A DNA stretch of 64,000 bases from Prevotella sp. (GCA_017410365.1 JAFQQY010000019.1:24233-88232), one strand, 5' to 3'; positions 39,301 to 47,610 are shown, counted from the first letter of the stretch. Numbers and translations are program-made. The notes: generated by a model not told the origin, from the letters alone.

Positions 39301-42197
39301 CAGGCGGAAGAATCCACAAATATCTTTCGGCCTATATGGAAGATCCTTCTACCAAGGGTGTCAATGTTACTGCAAAGGTTGACCATGCCCGTATCGGACG
39401 CTTCTTTGGCGGAGGAACATCTTCATCAGCACCCATCACTGGTAATATAAACATCACTATGAACAACTCGTTAGTTGATTTCTATTGTGGCGGTCCTGAG
39501 TTCGGAGACATGGATTCACTCAAAACCGTTACAACTAATGCTATTGGTTCTACATTCGGGCAATACTATGGAGCTGGATTCGGAGGAACTTCCATCACTT
39601 ACAATCGAGAAGGTAACAATGCTAGTGTCAGTTTTGGGAACAATACCGTAACCTACCCTTTGGCTTGGAATAATTACAAACGATTGACATTGAATGACGA
39701 TTATGGTATTGGTACTTGCTATGATTTCGAGTATATTTTATATTCTGGTGGCGGTGGTACAGGTGTGGCTCGTTTCTATACCGGTTATGCACAATTTTCT
39801 CTAGCACAGACTGGCAGCGTTACCAACACTCTTCAGAACTGTACAATAATAGGCGATTTCTACGGCGGCGGTTGCCAAGGAACAGTAGCAGGAACAGTGA
39901 ATTCTACATTGACCAACTGTACGCTCCAAAGGAATGCCTTTGGTGGAGGCTTTAAGGCTACGGCTAACGAGGTAAAGGTATATCCAGCAACCCAACCAAC
40001 ATATTCTGTATATAACAAAGAAACTGGTATTTTTTCTGAATTCGGTACGGTTGAACCAGAAACTTATACTTGGCAACATGACAATAAATATGACTCAGAT
40101 CCTTCTAACAAGATTCTTTACACAACTACCGACATGACCCAACTAGGCAACGTTACTCGCGCCATAACCCTTGACATCAAGGGTGGCACTGTGGCACAAA
40201 GCGTCTTTGGCGGTGGCAATGAGAGTCCTTCTAGAAACAATACGACTGTAATTATTAATGAAGGCACGGTTGTTGGAACAAATGTCTTTGGTGGAGGAAA
40301 CATTGCCGATGTTGACGGAAGTACCCAAGTTTCCATAAAATCAGGAAATATCAATAAGAACGTTTATGGAGCCGGTGCTGGAAATCTTCTTTTAGATACA
40401 GCTGGACAAGTCAGGAAGAATGTAACTGTAGATATAACCGGTGGCACCATCGGAGGTAATGTCTACGGTGGAGGCGCTATTGCAAACAGCAATGCCGCTG
40501 CTTCAACGAACTCATCTGCATATACTACAAAAGTTAACCTGGCAGGTGGACTAATCAAAGGTGATGCCTATGGTGGCGGAGAGGGCACAATGGACTATGA
40601 CAAAAACAGCAGTGAGCAAAAGGCTAATGCTGCAGCTTTGGTTTATGGAGATGTGACCGTAACACTCAACGGTACAGCTTTTGAGTTGACAACAATAAAA
40701 GACGACAAGGGCAATATAATCCCGACCTCAGGCCGCGTGTTCGGATGCAACAACATCAATGGTTCGCCAAAGGGAACAGTACTGGTTAAAGTATTGAATA
40801 CCGTGGCAAAAAATAGTGATGGAACCCCCAAGGCCAAGCCAGCAAAGGGCAGTGGCATTTATGAGCTTCAGGCTGTCTATGGCGGTGGTAACTTGGCTGC
40901 ATATGAGCCAACAAATCCATTGGCCGACGGCCAGTTCACATCATACACATACGGTGAAAATACAGTCGCTCATGATAACATAGCGAAACCTGTTCAGGTG
41001 GTAATAGACAGTTGTGGCGTGACGAGCATCGAGTATGTTTATGGTGGTGGTAATGCTGCAGCGACTCCAGCTACAGACGTAACTATATTGGGTAGCTACG
41101 AGATAGGCAATGTGTTCGGTGGCGGTAACGGTAAAGACAGATATACACTGGACGGTGGCACCAACTGGAACGAGAACAAGGGTGCTGATGTGGGTGTTAT
41201 CGATGCTGAGGCTTATGCCGCTGACAAGTCGCAGGGAAAATATGGTACAGGAAACGCTATGACAAGCGTGCTCGGTGGTACCGTTAACTATATATACGGC
41301 GGTAGCAATACTAAAGGTAATGTGGTTGGGAATGCGACAGCCTATCTGGATAAAGCCAGCGATTGTCCACTTGAGGTCAATGGCATCTATGGCGGTGGCA
41401 ATGAGGCTTACATGGACGGTGCTCCAAATATCGTACTTGGATGTATTGACTACCTGAAAGAAATCTATGGCGGTTCACGCAATGCTGATGTAGGCAGCGA
41501 CATCAATATTACCATCACAAGCGGACATTTCGACCGTGTGTTCGGCGGCAACAACTTAGGTGGTGCCATCAATGGCTCTATCACTTTGAATATCGAGGAG
41601 ACCGGTTGTAATCCAATCACCATTGGTGAGGTGTATGGCGGTGGCAATAAGGCAGCATATTCTGTTTATGGTTATAATGCGGATGGCACTTATAAAGATA
41701 GTGGCGAGAAGTTATATTCCGACCCAGTTGTCAATCTCCGCTCATTCACCAGCATCGGCCGCGTATTTGGTGGCGGATTGGGTGAAGAGGCTATCATGGT
41801 GGGAAGTCCAACGCTGAACATCAATGAAGTAAAGGGCGTGAACGCCGATAACACCGAATGGACTTACTTAGGAAAAACCATCAACTATGACGATGATACT
41901 TCTGTTACCCTACCATCTCACAACGCAGGTGCCATTGGAGCTATCGGCACGGTATTCGGCGGCGGAAATGCGGCAAAGGTAATTGGCGATACACATGTGA
42001 ACATCGGAACACTAGAGTCTGTTATTTTCAGAACTCCAGAAACAAATAACGATGGTACACCTACCACAGAGATAGAACGTACACACAAGGTTGAGGGTGC
42101 AGACATCCGTGAGAATGTGTACGGTGGTGGTAATAAGGCTGACGTTACAGGAAAGACAAATGTAACTATTGGCCAACAACCTGTTGTAACGCCATAA
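36372..42197 (+). CDS. Second giant YGGG-repeat exported protein
   Basis: This 1941-residue protein is related to the 3820-residue one. The first ATG gives an unusually long leader; an in-frame ATG at 36450 begins a standard signal peptide, MKHISMLALLLMTFALGARG. Residues about 300-430 are GLUG-like (FSGTLDGDYHTISGL, GGDNTGSLVGYITGNTRVVN, GGEYVGGIVGRVAG). The C-terminal half (about 980-1935) is packed with FGGG/YGGG units such as VFGGGNIADVDGSTQVSIKS. It stops inside a repeat, at VTIGQQPVVTP, with no T9SS tail. The first 900 bases are visibly A/T-rich. It could be a naturally tail-less partner of the larger protein or a copy that lost its end. Confidence 0.8.
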   Translation: MQQKKNIISITTSAANSCAAHTITTFMKHISMLALLLMTFALGARGQETVTITHYWKNDGTPWSTSNLIQGDYPKIINDIYDNLKDKDDVKKFRKAEYNIFDVVAGDITIVFDYTSGSKRLNIFGVALIDSNNNIVSSDYHFGYTGGADFENIYNVNATESGNYTLRYYIGVDESGNVLKNTNGDINISYTKAPQAPIISISATGEVTIYSNSSSVKSYYSIDGENYSLYNENNKPTISEGQVIYAKNIYTYNGNDYVSSITSLSYNKIDDITELQNITGGNYYIITNDIDASSLTESIDNFSGTLDGDYHTISGLTIPLFNTLNNGTVKNVVLDNVQLSSAVTVNDTVCLGAIAAYASGNTKIYNCGILSTKDEASSVSGGDNTGSLVGYITGNTRVVNNYSYANVSGGEYVGGIVGRVAGTELSNSNYSNDNHCAVTNNMFYGDLSGTSKVSPVYAGNHTSNIQNTNEYNFWRSKANVRYNNYNNQLAIDKDSYLNRFPFYRHIQNTHRELAAIYLFGSRTDATVAEIGHWYNVKNEDKIPYPIIEEWKTNTKKTTVDIKANLPNTTEKFAGKLLGNIGSDGYYTGTGQQVTSMGNGGYLTVNININGSSYTSQLPITDMDTLNYDFTWGKVVLPFANEYEEWTRDYSKICTGWKITSITGGTTGSLTNYNFADRDSTAKDLYSNSNYIFAQGGNYIVPYGVTEINIEANFANAFYLSDAYYDYGYDASYGGQTGLTTQVPNTYHGQTVYTSLSDLIDDKLSSNTDPHSQAIVLVGNYHYNQNVVGTCFATGKAVTIMSVDEDCNQEPDYGWYSYHTTDRTDIPPMRFDFVPNIGIGMAARTTGSTPNPTIGIWHSHGWFELTETCVSIMSECEINSSSFDAADNGKGNNRWIANSGYFIQIVRARDGNCTKLSYIQIGGNAYVEQLYPGSHTDNARQSTLRPINVTGGEIEECFMTGYRAGATAPGENIYFWCAGGRIHKYLSAYMEDPSTKGVNVTAKVDHARIGRFFGGGTSSSAPITGNINITMNNSLVDFYCGGPEFGDMDSLKTVTTNAIGSTFGQYYGAGFGGTSITYNREGNNASVSFGNNTVTYPLAWNNYKRLTLNDDYGIGTCYDFEYILYSGGGGTGVARFYTGYAQFSLAQTGSVTNTLQNCTIIGDFYGGGCQGTVAGTVNSTLTNCTLQRNAFGGGFKATANEVKVYPATQPTYSVYNKETGIFSEFGTVEPETYTWQHDNKYDSDPSNKILYTTTDMTQLGNVTRAITLDIKGGTVAQSVFGGGNESPSRNNTTVIINEGTVVGTNVFGGGNIADVDGSTQVSIKSGNINKNVYGAGAGNLLLDTAGQVRKNVTVDITGGTIGGNVYGGGAIANSNAAASTNSSAYTTKVNLAGGLIKGDAYGGGEGTMDYDKNSSEQKANAAALVYGDVTVTLNGTAFELTTIKDDKGNIIPTSGRVFGCNNINGSPKGTVLVKVLNTVAKNSDGTPKAKPAKGSGIYELQAVYGGGNLAAYEPTNPLADGQFTSYTYGENTVAHDNIAKPVQVVIDSCGVTSIEYVYGGGNAAATPATDVTILGSYEIGNVFGGGNGKDRYTLDGGTNWNENKGADVGVIDAEAYAADKSQGKYGTGNAMTSVLGGTVNYIYGGSNTKGNVVGNATAYLDKASDCPLEVNGIYGGGNEAYMDGAPNIVLGCIDYLKEIYGGSRNADVGSDINITITSGHFDRVFGGNNLGGAINGSITLNIEETGCNPITIGEVYGGGNKAAYSVYGYNADGTYKDSGEKLYSDPVVNLRSFTSIGRVFGGGLGEEAIMVGSPTLNINEVKGVNADNTEWTYLGKTINYDDDTSVTLPSHNAGAIGAIGTVFGGGNAAKVIGDTHVNIGTLESVIFRTPETNNDGTPTTEIERTHKVEGADIRENVYGGGNKADVTGKTNVTIGQQPVVTP

Positions 42198-42202
42198 AAT
42201 AC

Positions 42203-42259
42203 AACTATGCCACTTGCGAGAGCTAACCGATACAGTTACGGTAGCTAAGTGGCATAGTT
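42203..42259 (+). repeat. Nested inverted repeat after giant gene 2
   Basis: AACTATGCCACTT (42203-42215) and its exact reverse complement (42247-42259) enclose a second imperfect stem, AGCTAACCG with CGGTAGCT. It starts 5 nt after the stop of the giant gene. There is no T-run, so it is a hairpin at the 3' end of the locus rather than a classic terminator. Confidence 0.75.
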
Positions 42260-42287
42260 ACGATAACAAAACGGCCGTTTCAGGAAA

Positions 42288-42353
42288 CTGAAAGGGCCGT
42301 TTTAGATGTCTGAAAGGGCGCTTTAGAAGTGCTAAAAGGCCGTTTTACAAAAC
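42288..42353. repeat. Three tandem 22-bp repeats
   Basis: Units at 42288-42309, 42310-42331 and 42332-42353 share CTGAAAGGGCCGTTTTAGA-like cores (third unit CTAAAAGGCCGTTTTA). An inverted partner AAAACGGCC lies just before them at 42268-42276. The 450-nt space 42198-42646 holds no gene, only this cluster and several palindromes, including a 10-bp pair at 42348-42357 and 42376-42385. Confidence 0.8.
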
Positions 42354-42464
42354 CAGTAGTGCCATCACGGCTTTGACTGGTTTTGCTTCATGATTTTTTA
42401 CATGCATTTTTGGCTGAGGTGTCACAAATAGGGTTAACGCATTGGTTATTAAGTGGTTAAGTCC

Positions 42465-42491
42465 TGTGATACCTCAAGATGAGGTATCACA
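42465..42491. repeat. Perfect 12-bp inverted repeat, 3-nt loop
   Basis: TGTGATACCTCA and its exact reverse complement are separated by AGA. A shorter GGTATCACA copy follows at about 42493-42501. It resembles an operator-type or structural palindrome; no function can be assigned. Confidence 0.75.
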
Positions 42492-42608
42492 GGTATCACA
42501 CGAGAAATAGTGTAGGTTTGAAAACTACCTACACCACACTTAACACACTATAGTTCAACGTGTTAAACGCAAAAATGTAGGATGTAGGAAAATGTTGCAG
42601 AAAAAAAA

Positions 42609-42641
42609 TTAACCCAAATCTTATGGACCGATTTGGGTTAA
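42609..42641 (-). terminator. Terminator of the 42647-43078 gene
   Basis: A perfect 12-bp stem (TTAACCCAAATC and its complement, 9-nt loop) is followed on the minus strand by eight T residues. It begins 5 nt after the stop of the minus-strand gene, a classic Rho-independent terminator. Confidence 0.8.
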
Positions 42642-42646
42642 AAACA

Positions 42647-43078
42647 TCATCGTCTCTTGGAAGAACGCATAGGGAATGAGTCAAGTTTCGCCAAAACGCC
42701 AAGGCCGTTTGCAATCATTGAACTGCCAAAAGGAGCAGCGTGCGACTTTAGCTGATAGCCTAGGTCGGGAGAAGAGATTGTCCGCATGCTAGAGCACTTA
42801 GAATAAGAGGCCAGCTTCAGCATCTTACAAATGCAAAGATTCTCAGAGTCGAATGTTGCCAATGGCAGACGCGAGACAAACATTCGCGTAAAGATAGTCT
42901 TCGGAAGAGAATTGCTGATTTCCTTTTTGCACAAGGCCACGCAATGAACATCACATCCGAAATTTCCAGTAAACGCACATGAGAGCTCTGACAGCAACAG
43001 ACTGTCTTGTGCCGTGAGGCATCCAACGCAAGCCATTGACAGAACGGCTGATACGTAAAAATTTCTTACTCTCTTCAT
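42647..43078 (-). CDS. Small secreted Cys-rich protein, unknown
   Basis: I do not recognise this 143-residue protein. It has a signal peptide MKRVRNFYVSAVLSMACVGC-LTAQ with a predicted cut near residue 24. The body has Cys at 34, 42, 46, 50, 82, 84 and 95 and a basic tail MRSSKRR. A -7 box lies 51 nt upstream and a strong terminator directly downstream, so a transcribed unit is well supported. The lack of any familiar domain means the exact reading frame is less certain. The Cys spacing (C42, C46, C50; C82, C84) could serve disulfides or metal binding. Confidence 0.5.
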   Translation of the reverse strand: MKRVRNFYVSAVLSMACVGCLTAQDSLLLSELSCAFTGNFGCDVHCVALCKKEISNSLPKTIFTRMFVSRLPLATFDSENLCICKMLKLASYSKCSSMRTISSPDLGYQLKSHAAPFGSSMIANGLGVLAKLDSFPMRSSKRR

Positions 43079-43128
43079 AACATTAATCGTTTTGGTTTAT
43101 AATCTTTTACTTGTTGATATTTACGCTG

Positions 43129-43136
43129 CAAATGTA
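43129..43136 (-). promoter_or_regulatory. Promoter -7 box of the small Cys-rich gene
   Basis: The minus strand reads TACATTTG followed by C, matching TAnnTTTG, about 50 nt upstream of the ATG at 43078. The surrounding 43079-43269 spacer shows nothing else. Confidence 0.5.
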
Positions 43137-43269
43137 TTGAAAAAGAAAAATCGTTATTCTCCAAAAATCTGTTTTTTGTCTTGATTTTTGTTAAAAATAA
43201 CGATTTGAAAATTTTCGGCACCCAAAACAAATAAATTGTAAGCGCTACCAGATTTATGACCGCTTCCGG

Positions 43270-44499
43270 TTAACGGCATCTCAAAATCTGTTCTACTCCC
43301 TGCAAGCAATCTTCACGCCGCGCCAATGCCGTTAGCCGTACATAACCCTCACCGCTCGGACCAAATCCGACACCTGGAGCACATACCACATTGGCGTTGT
43401 AGAGAAGATGGTTGAAGTAGTCCCAACTATCGTAGCCTTTAGGAATCTCGACCCAAAGATAGGGCGAATGCACCCCACCCGTCAGTTTGTGTCCGCCAGC
43501 TTTCAACCGCTCGCTCATCATGCGCGCATTATCCATATAATATTGTATTATGCTGGCTATCTGCTGCTGTCCTTCTGGCGAATAGATAGCTTCAGCAGCA
43601 CGCTGACTGACGTAGCTTGCCCCGTTGAACTTGGTTGTCTGCCGCCTTAGCCACAACTTATTAAGACTTATGCGTTCTCTTGTTGCCACGGAAACGGCAG
43701 TGAGTGCTTTCGGCACTACGGTATAGCCGCAACGGACACCTGTGAAACCTGCCGTCTTTGAATAGCTACGGAACTCTATCGCCACCTGGCGCGCTCCTTT
43801 TATCTCGTAGATAGAACGTGGTATGGCAGGGTCTTGGATATATGCTTCATAGGCAGCATCGAAAAATATCAACGCATCGTTGCGTATGGCATAGTTGACC
43901 CACTTGCGCAGTTCGTCTTTGGTGAGCACTGTCCCCGTAGGGTTGTTGGGATAGCAAAGATAGATAATGTCTACAGGTGAAGAAGGCAACTGCGGCTTGA
44001 AGTCGGTCTCACGCGTACATTTTAAATAAGTAACGTTGCTCCACGTGTCGCCGGTCATCACACCTGCCCTGCCTATCATGGCATTAGAATCGATATAAAC
44101 AGGATATGCCGGGTCTGGAACAGCAATGCTATTGTCCCAACGCACAAGTTCCTGAATATTGCCAATGTCGCTCTTCACGCCGTCGCTAATGAAAATCTCG
44201 CTCGGGTCGATATGGACTCCCCTCGGCAGGTAGTCGTGCTTGACTATGGCTTCGCGTAAAAACTTATAACCCTGCTCCGGACCATAACCCTTGAACGACT
44301 CGCCTCGCCCCAACTCGTCGACAGCCTTGTGCATGGCCTCAACAACAGCAGGACAAAGCGGTTGGCTGACATCTCCGGCACCAAGGTCGATAAAGCACGA
44401 CTTAGGATGCGACACCTTGCAGGCATTCATCCTCTTAGCTATCTCGGCAAACAAAAACTTGTCGGACAGTTTCTGGAAATGTTCATTGACTAGAGCCAT
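43270..44499 (-). CDS. dapL: LL-diaminopimelate aminotransferase
   Basis: DapL converts tetrahydrodipicolinate directly to LL-diaminopimelate in the lysine and peptidoglycan pathway, using PLP. The 409-residue protein has the class I aminotransferase motifs: the substrate loop FKGYGPEQGY (69-78), CYPNNPTGT (182-190), FFDAAYEAY (212-220) and the PLP lysine K248 in SYSKTAGFTGVRCGY. The in-frame codon at 44556 would add 19 residues with no family support; the ATG at 44497-44499 gives the normal MALVNEHFQKL start. It is a single gene with its own promoter, divergent from the DUF177 operon. Confidence 0.96.
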   Translation of the reverse strand: MALVNEHFQKLSDKFLFAEIAKRMNACKVSHPKSCFIDLGAGDVSQPLCPAVVEAMHKAVDELGRGESFKGYGPEQGYKFLREAIVKHDYLPRGVHIDPSEIFISDGVKSDIGNIQELVRWDNSIAVPDPAYPVYIDSNAMIGRAGVMTGDTWSNVTYLKCTRETDFKPQLPSSPVDIIYLCYPNNPTGTVLTKDELRKWVNYAIRNDALIFFDAAYEAYIQDPAIPRSIYEIKGARQVAIEFRSYSKTAGFTGVRCGYTVVPKALTAVSVATRERISLNKLWLRRQTTKFNGASYVSQRAAEAIYSPEGQQQIASIIQYYMDNARMMSERLKAGGHKLTGGVHSPYLWVEIPKGYDSWDYFNHLLYNANVVCAPGVGFGPSGEGYVRLTALARREDCLQGVEQILRCR

Positions 44500-44575
44500 A
44501 GGATATAGGTATAGGTTAAGTATATAAAAGAAAATCGGTTCACAGCTATCTGCCAAATACAGTGGCAGTTGCCTA

Positions 44576-44583
44576 CAAAGATA
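44576..44583 (-). promoter_or_regulatory. dapL promoter -7 box
   Basis: The minus strand reads TATCTTTG, matching TAnnTTTG. The predicted leader is about 73 nt, longer than most in this window. Confidence 0.5.
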
Positions 44584-44678
44584 CGATTTTCAAAACCAAA
44601 CTAAGCAAACAAAGGGCTAAAAAATCAACGAAAAGAGAAAAAAAACTAATCTTTATGGTTTATATCGAAAAATATTTG

Positions 44679-44686
44679 TAACTTTG
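44679..44686 (+). promoter_or_regulatory. Promoter -7 box of the DUF177-rpmF-fabH operon
   Basis: TAACTTTG followed by C ends only 9 nt before the ATG at 44696. Transcription should therefore start within a few bases of the start codon, leaving almost no leader. Confidence 0.6.
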
Positions 44687-44695
44687 CAGCCCGAA

Positions 44696-45226
44696 ATGTG
44701 CAGTTTAAAGACATTTGATATCGACCTGAAGAATTTGAAGGAAGCAGAGACTGTCCTTGAATTCGATTTAGACGACAAATACTTCAGCGCAATAGACGCC
44801 CCAGAAGTATCAAAAGGCGATGTGTCCGTGGAAGTGGCGATAAAGAAAACGACCGAGCGGATATTTGAACTTGAATTTCACATTGAAGGCGAAGTCGTGG
44901 TGCTGTGCGACAGATGTCTTGACGAGATGACGCAGGACATTGAAACAGACGGCAGCATCGTGGCCAAGTTTGGAGACGAAGACTCAGACAATGACGACCT
45001 CGTGATGGTGGATGAAAACGAAGGAATCCTGAACATTGCGTGGTTGGTATATGAATTTATAGCGCTTGCCATACCCATTAAGCACGTTCATGCACCTGGT
45101 AAATGCAATAGTGCGATGATAAAAATGCTCGAAGAGCACTCAACTACCCGAAGTAGTGATGGCGATGGCACCGGCGATATTGATCCGCGCTGGAGCGCAC
45201 TGAGAAACTTGAAAATTGAAGATTGA
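44696..45226 (+). CDS. DUF177 (YceD-like) protein
   Basis: This 176-residue cytoplasmic protein belongs to the DUF177/YceD family, nearly always encoded just before rpmF. In plants and some bacteria the family is linked to 23S rRNA maturation. Metal-site-like residues are visible in VVLCDRCLDEM and HVHAPGKCN, and an acidic middle stretch (GDEDSDNDD) is present. A TTG four codons upstream lies inside the promoter box and is unlikely to be used; the ATG at 44696 is chosen. The next gene, rpmF, starts 32 nt downstream after an A-rich spacer. Confidence 0.88.
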   Translation: MCSLKTFDIDLKNLKEAETVLEFDLDDKYFSAIDAPEVSKGDVSVEVAIKKTTERIFELEFHIEGEVVVLCDRCLDEMTQDIETDGSIVAKFGDEDSDNDDLVMVDENEGILNIAWLVYEFIALAIPIKHVHAPGKCNSAMIKMLEEHSTTRSSDGDGTGDIDPRWSALRNLKIED

Positions 45227-45258
45227 GAAATTAAAAAGAAATTAAAAATTAAAAAATT

Positions 45259-45447
45259 ATGGCACATCCTAAAAGAAGACAGTCAAAGACTCGTACACTC
45301 AAAAGAAGAACACATGACAAGGCAGTAGCACCTACATTGGCAGTATGCTCTAACTGTGGCGCTTACTATGTATATCACACAGTATGCCCATCATGTGGAT
45401 ACTACAGAGGCAAGATTGCTATCGTAATGGACGAAGCAGCTGAATAA
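45259..45447 (+). CDS. rpmF: 50S ribosomal protein L32
   Basis: This 62-residue basic ribosomal protein begins [13 protein letters not shown] and carries the zinc-ribbon type Cys pairs C30/C33 and C43/C46 (CSNCG, CPSCG). Its length and sequence are typical of L32. The stop codon shares its last base with the fabH ATG (TAATG), so the two are translationally coupled. Confidence 0.97.
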   Translation: MAHPKRRQSKTRTLKRRTHDKAVAPTLAVCSNCGAYYVYHTVCPSCGYYRGKIAIVMDEAAE

Positions 45448-46451
45448 TGGAGAAAATAAACGCGGTAATCACAGGCATCGGCGGATATGTTCCCGACTAT
45501 GTTCTGAATAATGAGGAACTGTCGAGAATGGTTGACACCAACGACGAATGGATTATGTCGCGTGTCGGCATCAAAGAACGCCGCATCTTGGCAGAAGAGG
45601 GTCTGGGCACATCATACATGGCCCGTAAGGCAGCAAAACAACTGCTGCAGAAAACGGGTGTAGACCCCGATACTATCGACGCTCTAATCGTAACGACTTC
45701 TACAGCGGACTATAAGTTCCCATCTACGGCATCAATCGTTGTGGGCAAGCTCGGTCTTAAAAATGCTTTCGCATTTGACTACTGGGCTGCATGTTGCGGA
45801 TTTCTTTACACGCTCGATACTGCTGCATCCATGATTCAGTGTGGTCGCTACAAGAAGATAATCGTTATCGGTGCTGATAAGATGTCTTCGGTGGTTGATT
45901 ATAAAGACCGTGCCACATGTCCGCTCTTCGGCGACGGAGCAGCAGCAGTGCTGCTTGAGGCTACTACAGAGGAGAACATCGGTGTGATGGACTCTTACTT
46001 CAGAACCGATGGCAAGGGATTGCCATTCTTGCACTTGAAAGCGGGCGGTTCTGTTTGTCCGGCATCTCACTTCACTGTAGACCATCGCCTGCATTATCTC
46101 TATCAGGAAGGACGCACCGTGTTCCGCTATGCTGTGACCAACATGGGCGACGATTGCACCCTGATAGCAGAACGCAACGGACTGACCAAGGACGACATTG
46201 CTTTTGTCGTTCCGCATCAGGCCAACATGCGAATAATAGAGGCCGTAGCCAAGCGACTGAATCTTTCAATGGATCAGGTTCTGGTGAACATTGAGCACTT
46301 CGGAAACACAAGTGCTGCAACAATACCACTGGTTCTTTGGGAGAACGAGAAGAGACTGAAGAAGGGTGACAACCTCATACTTACAGCCTTTGGAGCTGGA
46401 TTCGTACACGGAGCCCTCTACTACAAGTGGGCATACGACGGAAACAAGTAA
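45447..46451 (+). CDS. fabH: 3-oxoacyl-[acyl-carrier-protein] synthase III
   Basis: FabH condenses acetyl-CoA with malonyl-ACP to start fatty-acid synthesis. The 334-residue protein has the catalytic triad Cys116 (AACCGF), His257 (VPHQAN) and Asn287 (EHFGNTSA), plus the dimer glycine-rich end [14 protein letters not shown] second Cys directly follows the active Cys where E. coli has Ala. The DUF177-rpmF-fabH order is the common bacterial arrangement, linking ribosome and lipid synthesis. Confidence 0.96.
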   Translation: MEKINAVITGIGGYVPDYVLNNEELSRMVDTNDEWIMSRVGIKERRILAEEGLGTSYMARKAAKQLLQKTGVDPDTIDALIVTTSTADYKFPSTASIVVGKLGLKNAFAFDYWAACCGFLYTLDTAASMIQCGRYKKIIVIGADKMSSVVDYKDRATCPLFGDGAAAVLLEATTEENIGVMDSYFRTDGKGLPFLHLKAGGSVCPASHFTVDHRLHYLYQEGRTVFRYAVTNMGDDCTLIAERNGLTKDDIAFVVPHQANMRIIEAVAKRLNLSMDQVLVNIEHFGNTSAATIPLVLWENEKRLKKGDNLILTAFGAGFVHGALYYKWAYDGNK

Positions 46452-46465
46452 ACACCTAGAATTTT

Positions 46466-46550
46466 AGAATTCTGAATTAAGAATTATGATAGGATGCCTG
46501 CTGACAAAGAAGACACCCGAAAGAAATCATAGTTCTCAATTCAGAATTTT
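46466..46550 (+). repeat. Imperfect inverted repeat between fabH and era
   Basis: Two 18-nt arms (46466-46483 and 46533-46550) containing AGAATTCTGAATTAAGAA and the complement of AAAATTCTGAATTGAGAA match at 16 positions. A short T-run follows the right arm, so weak termination after fabH is possible. Confidence 0.55.
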
Positions 46551-46574
46551 TTAGTTTGAAAAAACAATTTAGAT

Positions 46575-47489
46575 ATGCACAAAGCAGGATTCGTAAATAT
46601 CGTGGGCAACCCAAACGTTGGCAAGTCGACACTGATGAACCAACTGGTAGGCGAGAGAATATCGATAGCTACATTCAAAGCACAGACAACACGCCACCGC
46701 ATAATGGGCATCGTGAACACAGACGACATGCAGATAGTGTTTTCAGACACTCCGGGTGTGCTGAAACCGAACTATAAGCTGCAGGAGTCGATGCTGGCGT
46801 TCTCTGAGTCGGCACTGCAAGATGCCGACGTGCTGCTGTATGTGACAGACGTTGTGGAGAATCCTGAGAAGAACAAGGACTTTCTTGACAAGGTGGCAAA
46901 GATGAACGTCCCCGTTCTGCTGCTGATAAACAAGATAGACATAACTCCAACTGAAGCCGACGGCGGCAAAAAGAACAATGCCGGCGAAGCGCTGGGCAAT
47001 ATTGTGGAGAAATGGCATACGCTGCTGCCAAATGCTGAGATACTGCCAATATCAGCCAAGAATAAGTTTGGCATTGACATGCTTCTCAAGCGAATAAAAG
47101 AATTGCTGCCCGACTCACCTCCATACTTTGACAAGGAGCAGCTTACCGACAAACCGGCACGATTCTTCGTCAGCGAAATCATTAGAGAGAAGATCCTGCT
47201 ATACTACGACAAGGAAATACCTTATTCTGTTGAGGTGAGCGTTGAGCAGTTTAAGGAAGATGCTAAACGCATAAACATCAGCGCCGTTATATACGTGGAG
47301 CGCGACTCACAGAAAGGCATCATAATAGGCCATCAGGGCATTGCACTGAAGAAGGTGAGCACAGAAAGCCGCAAGGCACTGGAACGTTTCTTCGGCAAGA
47401 GCATATTCCTAGAGGTGTTTGTCAAGGTGGATAAAGACTGGAGAAGTTCACAGCGCGAACTGGACAGCTTCGGATATAATAATATTTAA
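46575..47489 (+). CDS. era: GTPase Era
   Basis: Era is a GTPase needed for 16S rRNA 3'-end maturation and 30S assembly. The 304-residue protein has G1 GNPNVGKS (11-18), G2 TTRHR, G3 DTPG, G4 NKID and a C-terminal KH domain with GIIIGHQGIALKKV. Length is normal. It is separated from fabH by 123 nt and from der by a 121-nt stretch made only of short tandem repeats. Confidence 0.97.
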   Translation: MHKAGFVNIVGNPNVGKSTLMNQLVGERISIATFKAQTTRHRIMGIVNTDDMQIVFSDTPGVLKPNYKLQESMLAFSESALQDADVLLYVTDVVENPEKNKDFLDKVAKMNVPVLLLINKIDITPTEADGGKKNNAGEALGNIVEKWHTLLPNAEILPISAKNKFGIDMLLKRIKELLPDSPPYFDKEQLTDKPARFFVSEIIREKILLYYDKEIPYSVEVSVEQFKEDAKRINISAVIYVERDSQKGIIIGHQGIALKKVSTESRKALERFFGKSIFLEVFVKVDKDWRSSQRELDSFGYNNI

Positions 47490-47610
47490 GTTGACGAGTT
47501 GATGAGTTGATAAGTTGATGAGTTGATAAGTTGATGAGTTGACAAGTTGGATGCATTAAGAATTAAGCATTAAGAATTACGCATTAAGAATTAGGCATTA
47601 AGCATTATAT
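47490..47610. repeat. Two short tandem-repeat arrays between era and der
   Basis: Positions 47490-47550 hold seven 8-mers of the type GTTGATGA/GTTGATAA plus a partial unit. Positions 47553-47594 hold three 14-mers, GCATTAAGAATTAA/C/G, then two partial copies to 47610. Together they fill the whole gap from the era stop to the der ATG. No promoter box was found in them. Confidence 0.9.

Noticed and set aside
42197-42300. Frameshift continuation of giant protein 2 after its stop
   Set aside because: None of the three frames after 42197 continues YGGG-like or T9SS-like sequence.
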